Of a stretch of DNA of 64,000 nt, positions 53,349-60,374 are shown piece by piece; within the stretch, counting starts at the first letter, position 1; each line of letters opens with the position of its first letter. Under the pieces are notes generated by a model, which was given only the letters and a program-made list of their open reading frames with translations, ran no database searches and was not told the DNA's origin. Where the stretch lies: positions 62,001 to 126,000 of the forward strand of contig NZ_QZWD01000009.1 of assembly GCF_003602005.1 (NCBI RefSeq), given 5' to 3'. A program made the position numbers and the translations under genes. This DNA is from Salinisphaera sp. Q1T1-3. GTDB taxonomy: Bacteria > Pseudomonadota > Gammaproteobacteria > Nevskiales > Salinisphaeraceae.

Positions 53349-53794
53349 GCGGCTTGTATTACGAAGATTTTGTCATCGACGACGTCATCAAGCACGAAGT
53401 CACCCGAACGGTGACCGAAACCGACAATCTGCTCGTGACGACGCTGACGATGAATGTCCAGCCGTTGCATCTCGACGAGGAATTCGCCAAGGACAGCCCC
53501 TTCGGAAAGCGTATCGTCAACAGCATTTTCACGCTGGGTCTGGTGACGGGGATTCCCGTCCAGGACACCACGCTGGGCACGACGCTGGGCAATCTCGAGT
53601 TCCGGAATATCGAGTTCCCGAACCCGGTGTACGTCGGTGACACGCTGCGCGTGGAGACCATGGCCCTGGACAAGCGCGAATCCAAATCCAAACCGGACCG
53701 GGGCATCGTCGGTATCGAGCATCGCGGCTTCAACCAGAACGACGATCTGGTCTGTGTCGTGCGCCGGACCGCGCTCATGAAACGCCGACCGTAA
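53345..53794 (+). CDS. MaoC-like hot-dog (R)-hydratase
   Basis: 149 aa. Hot-dog fold; the hydratase-2-like core has LTMNVQPLHLDEEFAKDSPFGKRIVNS, with Asp and His in LHLDEEFA in the position of the catalytic pair. The N-terminal (YYEDFVIDDVIKHEVTRTVTETDN) is family-typical. Probably hydrates a mesaconyl-/itaconyl-type enoyl-CoA to feed the CitE-like lyase. Overlaps citE-like by 4 bp. Confidence 0.88.
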   Translation: MSGLYYEDFVIDDVIKHEVTRTVTETDNLLVTTLTMNVQPLHLDEEFAKDSPFGKRIVNSIFTLGLVTGIPVQDTTLGTTLGNLEFRNIEFPNPVYVGDTLRVETMALDKRESKSKPDRGIVGIEHRGFNQNDDLVCVVRRTALMKRRP

Positions 53795-53892
53795 AGCTTG
53801 CGGGCCGCGCCTCGACGATGACATCGATGGCTCGCCCCGATACGGGCGGTGTCGTGTTGGTTGAAAACGTTGGCCGAACGTCAGTCGAATAC

Positions 53893-53912
53893 TCTCGAAA
53901 CGATACGAGAGA
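53893..53912 (+). promoter_or_regulatory. Inverted repeat before the alcohol dehydrogenase
   Basis: CTCTCG-AAACGATA-CGAGAG, 20 bp before the ribosome site of the next gene, within the 138-bp gap after the MaoC gene. Could be an operator or an RNA hairpin. Confidence 0.35.
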
Positions 53913-53932
53913 AAAGAAAAGGAGGAGAGAAA

Positions 53933-54985
53933 ATGAAAGGTTATGTCTTTCTGGGTGACAAGGAAATCGACTTCGTTGAAAAACCGACGCCCACACCGGG
54001 TCCGGGCGAGGCGCTGATCAAGGAAAAGACCTCGGCGCTTTGTGGGTCGGATCTGCATGTCTATCGCGCGCCCAAGGCGTATCGTTCGAGTTGTACCCAT
54101 ACCTACACCGGGCACGAGCCGGTCGGCGAGGTCATCGCGGTGGGCGAAGGTGTGCAATGGCCGAAGGTGGGCGATCGGGTCGTCGGCTATCACGCGCTGG
54201 GTTGTGGCGAGTGCCGATATTGTCAGACGCGGGAATTCAAGAAATGTCCGCATAACTTCATCGCACCGCCGGATGACCCCGAACGCGTCGCGATGATGGA
54301 AAACCGGGACGGTTCCAACGCGGATCATTTCGTCGCGAAAAGCGGTCAACTGTTGCCCCTGCCGGACGATTTCAGCTACGAGGATGGCTCGGTGCTCTCC
54401 TGCAATTTCGGCACCGCGTGGTCGGCGATCAAGACCGGCAGCTGTTTCCCCGGCGGGACGATTGCGCTCTGGGGGCTTGGCCCGGTGGGACTGAATATCG
54501 TCCTGATCGCGAAGAAGCTCGGCATGCGGGTCATCGGCATCGATCTATCATCCGCGCGATGTGACTTCGCCCGCGAGGCAGGTGCCGACGAGGTCATCGA
54601 CGGCAGCCAGACCGACGCAGTCGAAAAGTTGTTATCACTGACCGGGGGCGAGGGCGCCGACACGGTGATCGATACGACGGGCGCGGGTCCCGTGCACGAG
54701 CGTCTGGTCGAGGCCACCCGACTGGGCGGGCACATCGTGCTGGTCGGCATGGGACACGAGACATCGGTTGGTCCGGTGCCCGCGATCATCCTGCGACAGG
54801 TCACGATTCACGGCTCGTGGATCTATGACATCGCGGACTGGTGGCCGATGCTGGAATTCGTTCGCCAGCACGAGATTGATCTCATGTCCTGTGTCGAGGA
54901 AGTCGTGCCGATCAGCCAGTTCCCCGAAAAGATCGAGAAAGCCGACAAGGGCGAGTGCGGCAAAATCATCTTCCGCTGGGACTAG
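53933..54985 (+). CDS. Zinc-dependent alcohol dehydrogenase (MDR family)
   Basis: 350 aa. Catalytic zinc ligands C37 (SALCGSD), H61/E62 (TGHEPVGEV); structural zinc C91, C94, C97, C105 (CGECRYC...C). NAD-binding LWGLGPVGLNIVLIAKKLGM. A strong GGAGGAG site precedes the ATG at 53933. Likely oxidises an alcohol that feeds the CoA ligase pathway; GC and codon use match neighbours. Confidence 0.92.
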   Translation: MKGYVFLGDKEIDFVEKPTPTPGPGEALIKEKTSALCGSDLHVYRAPKAYRSSCTHTYTGHEPVGEVIAVGEGVQWPKVGDRVVGYHALGCGECRYCQTREFKKCPHNFIAPPDDPERVAMMENRDGSNADHFVAKSGQLLPLPDDFSYEDGSVLSCNFGTAWSAIKTGSCFPGGTIALWGLGPVGLNIVLIAKKLGMRVIGIDLSSARCDFAREAGADEVIDGSQTDAVEKLLSLTGGEGADTVIDTTGAGPVHERLVEATRLGGHIVLVGMGHETSVGPVPAIILRQVTIHGSWIYDIADWWPMLEFVRQHEIDLMSCVEEVVPISQFPEKIEKADKGECGKIIFRWD

Positions 54986-55351
54986 TTGATGTCGTCACAA
55001 GATAGGCAGCGGCGCTAGCGGCCAGGCGATGCCAAGCCAACGCATCGCGAGTGCGGCGCCGCCGGGCTACGTGAGCACGCGATAACGGGGTGGCCCCGTC
55101 CGGGCGCTGGGCCGGTTCGGGGTGTCCCCGCGAGCGGCACCATGAGGCTGTCGACCTCGTACAGTTCGTACGTAAACGACATTCGGCGACGGCGGGGCCG
55201 ATGCCGTCACGATAGGCAAGAGAGTGTTTTCGCGTCTGGCGGCCTGAGCGGTCTGGCTTGCTGGAACCGCAATCGTCGACCGACCGCGACAGGGTCGGCA
55301 AACGCGACCGGCTCGATCCAGCCGGTCGCACTCTCCGTTGGGGAGAAACGG
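54986..55351. other. Gene-free spacer before the TetR gene
   Basis: About 365 bp between two convergent genes. No ORF with coding character and no strong terminator found; GC-rich with short repeats of ACCGGC type only. Confidence 0.45.
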
Positions 55352-55948
55352 TCAGTTGTCGGAGAACACACCGATTTCGCGCAACGCGAATCGAGTATAG
55401 ATTTCGACGATCTCCTCGAGTGACAGGCGCCCGTCGGGGCGATACCAGCTGGCGATATGCGTGGCCTGGGCGATGAAACTGTAGACGTGCAGCTTGGTGT
55501 CGATCGTATCGGCCAGGCCTGCCGCATCGGCGGTTTCGATGAGATCGCCGAGATAGGATTCATATTCGAGCCGTTTCTGCGTGATCGACGAACGGGCTTC
55601 TTCGGATAACGATTTGAGCTCGGTATTGCCGATGAAGACCTCCTGTGCACGCTCGGCGTGGAACGCCAGATGAGCCGCCAGGCCGGCACGCAGTCTTTCG
55701 ATTGTATCCCCCTCGGCTGCCGCGACTGCTTCACGAACACGCTCATTGAGATCATCAATGACGCTGCCCATGATCTGTAACAGCAAATCTTCCTTGCTAT
55801 CGATGTGGTTGTAGAGGCTGCCCACCTTGAAACCCGCCTCGAAGGCAATCTGACGCAGCGTCGTGGCATCGTAGCCCTGGGTGAAGAAAAGCTTTTTGGC
55901 AGCCTGCCGGATGCGCTTGGCGCTCTCCCGTCTTTTATTTGAAATCAC
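55352..55948 (-). CDS. TetR/AcrR-family regulator
   Basis: 198 aa. The helix-turn-helix ATTLRQIAFEAGFKVGSLYNHIDSKEDLL lies at about 27-55; the C-terminal ligand domain is all-helical. GTG start. Encoded at the end of the catabolic cluster and facing it, so it probably represses those genes in response to a CoA-thioester or fatty-acid-like ligand; this is inferred from position. Confidence 0.88.
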   Translation of the reverse strand: MISNKRRESAKRIRQAAKKLFFTQGYDATTLRQIAFEAGFKVGSLYNHIDSKEDLLLQIMGSVIDDLNERVREAVAAAEGDTIERLRAGLAAHLAFHAERAQEVFIGNTELKSLSEEARSSITQKRLEYESYLGDLIETADAAGLADTIDTKLHVYSFIAQATHIASWYRPDGRLSLEEIVEIYTRFALREIGVFSDN

Positions 55949-56113
55949 GTGTGTCCCGACTCGGATGTATGGTTTGCCCGCTTCGTGCGCATCGCCGATG
56001 CATATCCCGGTAGAAGGCCTTGATCGCGGTTTTCCAGGCGTCTTATCGGACGCAATGTGCGGTTGCGCCTGTCATGAGTGAAATCGCTGATGAAAGAAAC
56101 ATGAATTATTCTA

Positions 56114-56382
56114 GGGCCTGTTGATGTTTCGTGCGAGTCCGCGCCAAGTGCTGTTTTGCGGCAAGACGAGGCGTAGTGCGCGCCGTGCTGTCATTCTGCA
56201 CTAGCGGGCTACAACGCTGGATTGCCGCAAAAAAGCGTTTGTCCCTAAGGGTTGGGCCACAAATCCCGCCCTGCGGCGTTGCGAGTCTGGATCGTGGCAC
56301 GCCACGATCGGCGACTCGCGCCTTGCCGGACACACGGCGGTCTCTCGACGAAAAGGCGCTCGAACGAAACATCAACAGACCC
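56114..56382. repeat. MITE-like inverted-repeat element, family C (complete)
   Basis: 269 bp, ends GGGCCTGTTGATGTTTCGTGCGAG and CTCGAACGAAACATCAACAGACCC, an inverted pair of about 24 bp with few mismatches. Left flank TA, right flank TG. Shares an inner ~140-bp block with the truncated copy at 18758-18945, in inverse orientation. No ORF of note. Confidence 0.85.
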
Positions 56383-57094
56383 TGGCGCTTATCGATTGAA
56401 TGTCGTCCAGATTGCGTCGCGCCGTTTCGCGAAATTAAAAACGCCGTGGTTTCGGTATCGCCAGGTAAGCGCGCAATGGCGATTTTTTACGCTTTCAAAG
56501 AGAAAGCCCTGAAAGTCATCTTTTCGGTCTGATTCCAGGGGGCTTTGCTGCCGATCGGGCATCTTTTCGAGTGGTTATGTATTGGGCAATGGACGCAGTA
56601 TTTGATGTCCATCAATACCGAGCCAAAGCCGACGAAGCCGTCGGCTGTTTCAGCGCCGTCGACAATGGACACCGACGCCTGGGGTCTCGAAATTTAAATT
56701 TCAGATGTCCTTGGCCGCGACATGCATGCCTTCGTATCCTCGCGTCATTAGCCTGAAATCTTATCTGTTCTAACATTGGGTCAATAATCCCTGTAAATGC
56801 ATCGATAATGCCGTAAAAATAAAAATACGGCGGCATTCGAGATGATGTGCTCGCCGAGCGGCGCGTTTCTATGAGCACTTCACCGCGCCTGCGGCGATGC
56901 GGCCGTCGCATCGATCGGCATCCGATGTGACCGAATATACGACCTTTGTCTGTTTGACAGTTTTCGAACTGCCACGCTAAAACAAAACGAACGTCAGTTC
57001 GTAAAACTGAGAAGCCGATTCCCATTGCTGGACTCTGGATTGTTCGCCCTGCGACATCGCGTTTCGTGGTCTCCGCCGTGCGAGAAAAAATCAG

Positions 57095-57134
57095 TAATTC
57101 GTGAATTCGTGAATCCGTGAATCCGTGAATCCGT
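57095..57134. repeat. Five tandem 8-bp repeats
   Basis: Units TAATTCGT, GAATTCGT, GAATCCGT, GAATCCGT, GAATCCGT in a row, within the gene-free region upstream of the ABC importer. Iteron- or slippage-type repeat; no coding context. Confidence 0.75.
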
Positions 57135-57382
57135 GAAGCCGGACATCGGATCGCGGGTCCCGAAATCATCGGGCTTCTGGCGTGTCCGGCGGTGCGACAT
57201 GCCGCGCCGGCTGTAAGAGCGGTTCTCTTTCGAGATCACACGCGGCCGGATATAGACGTCGCCGGCAGAAGAAAAAACGAGTACCGCCGAGGAGATGCGA
57301 TGCGGTGGTCTGCAGCAAGGAAACACAAGCGACGGCCTGCCCAGGCGGGGCGCGCAATACAAGAATGATCAAGGAGGAGAAT

Positions 57383-58480
57383 ATGAGCCGATTCAACGTG
57401 CGCTGTCTTGTCTTGCAGCTGGCCACCAGCTGTGTCCTGACCATGGCCAGTCTGACTGCCGTGGCTCAAGAGCCGGCCAAGGTCGATCAAGGGATCGATA
57501 TCAAGCCCTTGTGTGGCAGTCAGCCGATCCGAGTGGCGCTCGTGGACGGATACGGCGGTGATACCTGGCGCAAGACAACGGTAGCCGAACTCAAGGACGA
57601 GGCGTCGGCATGCGACAACCTCACGATCGCGGGCTATACCGACGCCGGTGGCAATCGCCAGGCCTATAACGCGGCAATCAACGGCTATGCCGCCCAGGGC
57701 TACGAGATCATTCTGGCCTTCACGGACTTCGGAGAAGCCGCGATTCCGGCGTATCGGCGTGCCAACGGCAACGGTACGACGATGGTGCCGTACTTCAATC
57801 AGTTGTCCGGTCGTCCGGGCTTCGATTACGCGGTCAACCCGTATCAGGATTCCTACGCGATTGGTCAGACCTACGCGCAATGGATGGCCAAGGCGCTGGA
57901 TGGCCAGGGCAACGTGCTCATGCTCGGTGGCCCGGCCGGCGCAACCTCGTCATCGATTTTCCTCAAGGGATTCAAGAAAGGGCTGGCAGCACATCCCGGC
58001 CTCAAGTTGCTGGACCAGAACTTCATCGCGACGAACTGGAACCCGGCCGACGCGCAGAAAGCTGCCGCCGGCCTCATCGCGAAGTACGGCGACCGGATCG
58101 ACGGTATCGCCTCGGATTTCGGGGTGACGGCGTTGGCCACGGCCAAGGCATTCCAGCAATCGGGCACGCGGATGCCCGCGCTGGCGACAGTGGCGAGTAA
58201 CAACGAGCTCAACTGCCTGTATCGGCAATCCGTCAAGAACGGCAACGGCTGGAAGTATCTCGCGCTCGACGGGACCACTGCCGATATCCGGTTCGCGCTT
58301 CGCCAGGCTCTGGCGGCCCACAACCACGTCGACATCGACGAACCGCTCGGGGTGGTGCCCTACGTCTACGCCGATAGCACGACGAATACGATGCCGGCGT
58401 GCTCGAAGAGCGCACCGCCCGATGCCGATCTCTCTTCGCTACTGCCCGAGAACAAGCTCGAAGCGCTGTTCTCGCAGTAA
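57383..58480 (+). CDS. ABC importer periplasmic substrate-binding protein (sugar type)
   Basis: 365 aa, two-lobe periplasmic binding protein of the ribose/LacI-like class. Signal peptide to about Ala28 (LTAVAQ). Features: TAGYTDAGGNRQAYNAAINGY-like loop and SGRPGFDYAVNPYQDSYAIGQTYAQWM. Three or more cysteines in the mature part (PLCGS, SACDN, LNCLY, PACSK) may form disulfides. ATG 57383 preceded by AAGGAGGAG. Ligand cannot be read off; probably a small polyol, aldose or lactone. Confidence 0.85.
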   Translation: MSRFNVRCLVLQLATSCVLTMASLTAVAQEPAKVDQGIDIKPLCGSQPIRVALVDGYGGDTWRKTTVAELKDEASACDNLTIAGYTDAGGNRQAYNAAINGYAAQGYEIILAFTDFGEAAIPAYRRANGNGTTMVPYFNQLSGRPGFDYAVNPYQDSYAIGQTYAQWMAKALDGQGNVLMLGGPAGATSSSIFLKGFKKGLAAHPGLKLLDQNFIATNWNPADAQKAAAGLIAKYGDRIDGIASDFGVTALATAKAFQQSGTRMPALATVASNNELNCLYRQSVKNGNGWKYLALDGTTADIRFALRQALAAHNHVDIDEPLGVVPYVYADSTTNTMPACSKSAPPDADLSSLLPENKLEALFSQ

Positions 58481-58513
58481 TTCATTCGATCCCCCAAAGC
58501 AGACTGAAGACCT

Positions 58514-60022
58514 ATGCGTAATCATTTCAACTTCGACAAGCCGCTCGAACATGTCAGTGATGCGACCCGTCAGTTTCTCGGGAAATCGCATCAGCTGCTC
58601 ATCGGCGGCGCATGGCACGATCCGATCGACGGTGGCCGTCGCGATGTGTACGACCCGGGCAGCCGTCAGGTGATTGCCAACGTGGCCGATGGCAGCGCTC
58701 GCGACATCGAGGCGGCCGTGGCGGCGGCGCGCAAGACGTTCGACGAGAGCAGCTGGCCTCAGACCAAGGCGGCGGCCCGGTCGCGGCTGCTGTGGCGTAT
58801 CGCCGAGCTGATCGACGAGCACGCCGTGCAGCTCGCCGAACTCGACACGCTGGACGAGGGATCGCCCTATGGCGTGGTCAAGGGCGGCTATATCGCGGCC
58901 GCGGCCGAGCATTTCCGTTATTTCTCGGGCTGGGCCAGCAAGATCGGCGGCGACACGATGCCGGTTGGCCTACCCGGTGAGTGGCATACCTATACCACCC
59001 GCGAGCCTGTCGGCGTCGTGGGGCAGATTCTGCCGTGGAACGTGCCGTTTCTGATGATGGCATGGAAGCTCGCGCCGGCGCTGGCAGCGGGCAATACGGT
59101 TGTCGTCAAGCCGGCCGAGGATACGCCGCTATCGGCCTTGCTGTTCGCCGATATCGCGCGCGAGGCCGGCGTGCCGGATGGCGTGATCAATATCGTGACC
59201 GGTGACGGCAAGGCCGGGGCGGCCCTGGTCGAGCATGGCGACGTGGACAAGGTCGGTTTCACCGGCTCGACCGCGACCGGCAAGGCCATCGTGCGGGCCT
59301 CGGCCGACAATCTGAAGCGGGTGACCCTGGAACTCGGCGGCAAGAGCCCGGTGTTCGTCTTCCCCGATGCCGATATCGACGCCGCGATTCCGCAGGTCGC
59401 CGAGGCGGTTTATCTCAACAGCGGCCAGGCCTGTAGCGCGGGTACGCGGCTGTACATCCATGAGGATGTCTACGACCGCGTGATCGAAGGCGTGGCCGAA
59501 TATTCCAAGGGGCTCAAGCTGGGCCACGGCCTGGATCCGGAGACCAATCTGGGGCCGATCGTCTCGCAGAAACAGTTCGACCATGTCAACGAACTGCTCC
59601 AGTCGGGCATTGCCGAAGGGGCACAGGTCGTGGCCGGTGGCGATCCCGGCATGGACGGCTATTTCGTGCGCCCGACCCTGCTGGCCGACGTGACGCCGGA
59701 TATGCGGGTCTACAAGGAAGAGATCTTCGGCCCGGTGATCAGCGCCATGAAGATGACCACCGAGCATCTCGACGAGCTGGCGCGCGAGGCCAACAACACG
59801 CCGTACGGCCTGGCCGCGAGTATCTGGACCAAGGATCTGACCGTGGCCCATCGGCTGGCCGCCCGGATCCGTGCCGGCACGGTCTGGATCAATGCCCACA
59901 ACATGATCGATCCGGCGATGCCCTGGGGCGGTTTCAAGCAGTCCGGCTGGGGCCGCGAGATGGGTGAGGCAGCGCTCGATGTCTACACCGAGACGAAAAC
60001 GGTCGCAATGAAGCTCGATTGA
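58514..60022 (+). CDS. NAD(P)-dependent aldehyde dehydrogenase
   Basis: 502 aa. Catalytic Cys in LNSGQACSAGTRLY, general-base Glu in LELGGKSP, cofactor loop FTGSTATGKAI, and NVPFLMMAWKLAPALAAGN. Lies between the binding protein and the transporter ATPase, so the imported substrate or a derivative is likely an aldehyde or becomes one. Substrate not assignable. Confidence 0.92.
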   Translation: MRNHFNFDKPLEHVSDATRQFLGKSHQLLIGGAWHDPIDGGRRDVYDPGSRQVIANVADGSARDIEAAVAAARKTFDESSWPQTKAAARSRLLWRIAELIDEHAVQLAELDTLDEGSPYGVVKGGYIAAAAEHFRYFSGWASKIGGDTMPVGLPGEWHTYTTREPVGVVGQILPWNVPFLMMAWKLAPALAAGNTVVVKPAEDTPLSALLFADIAREAGVPDGVINIVTGDGKAGAALVEHGDVDKVGFTGSTATGKAIVRASADNLKRVTLELGGKSPVFVFPDADIDAAIPQVAEAVYLNSGQACSAGTRLYIHEDVYDRVIEGVAEYSKGLKLGHGLDPETNLGPIVSQKQFDHVNELLQSGIAEGAQVVAGGDPGMDGYFVRPTLLADVTPDMRVYKEEIFGPVISAMKMTTEHLDELAREANNTPYGLAASIWTKDLTVAHRLAARIRAGTVWINAHNMIDPAMPWGGFKQSGWGREMGEAALDVYTETKTVAMKLD

Positions 60023-60032
60023 GCTTTCGCAA

Positions 60033-60062
60033 GGCAAGGCGTCTCGCACGAGACGCCTTGCC
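60033..60062 (+). terminator. Perfect hairpin between the dehydrogenase and transporter genes
   Basis: GGCAAGGCGTCTCG with a CA loop and its full complement, 14-bp stem, starting 11 bp after the dehydrogenase stop. No T-tract; more likely an mRNA processing or stabilising hairpin that sets relative expression. Confidence 0.6.
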
Positions 60063-60192
60063 ATCCGGCCCGCGCCGCGTGGGCCGGACTGATCGACAGC
60101 GAACAACAGGCGTCCGGTGAATGACCGGGTGCTGCTTTCGAGACCGACGGCAGAGCCACGCGCTCGTCAGCGGCCTTGCAAGGGGGAGGCAC

Positions 60193-60291
60193 ATGCAAGA
60201 CAACACGCAGAACATCGTGACACGGTCCGGCAATGTCGGCGATGCCCAGACGTCGCGCGTCAGCGATCGCCAGCATCGTGCTGCGGCATGA
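60193..60291 (+). CDS. Possible 32-residue leader ORF coupled to the transporter ATPase
   Basis: MQDNTQNIVTRSGNVGDAQT and twelve more residues. It has a very strong ribosome site (AGGGGGAGG, 3 bp before ATG) and its TGA overlaps an in-frame ATG (60288) of the long transporter gene as ATGA. Either a small protein or a leader peptide that delivers ribosomes to the transporter gene. Confidence 0.4.
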   Translation: MQDNTQNIVTRSGNVGDAQTSRVSDRQHRAAA

Positions 60292-60374
60292 CAAGCCCCG
60301 ACCACGCCATGTCATCGGCCTCGGGGCATCCGTCGAAGGCGGGCCGGTCCGGCGGGCGGGATGACGAGGTATCC

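Larger units (their letters stand above)
55949..57382. other. Long gene-free region (1.4 kb) with repeats and palindromes
   Basis: No coding ORF with family support. It contains a complete MITE-like element (56114-56382), a 14-bp palindrome GAAATTTAAATTTC at 56689-56702, a CCGTA...TACGG hairpin near 56812-56833, an inverted repeat ACGAAC-gtca-GTTCGT at 56987-57002 and five copies of an 8-bp tandem repeat at 57095-57134. The downstream part is AT-richer than the rest of the window. The promoter of the ABC importer must lie at its end. Confidence 0.6.

Noticed and set aside
56131-56532. ORF spanning the repeat at 56114
   Set aside because: Mostly lies in the MITE-like element, whose other copy does not keep the frame.
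57095-57134. CRISPR array
   Set aside because: Units are 8 bp with no spacers.
56612-57169. 185-residue minus-strand ORF in the 1.4-kb gap
   Set aside because: Contains the tandem 8-bp repeat and low-complexity peptide; no coding signature.
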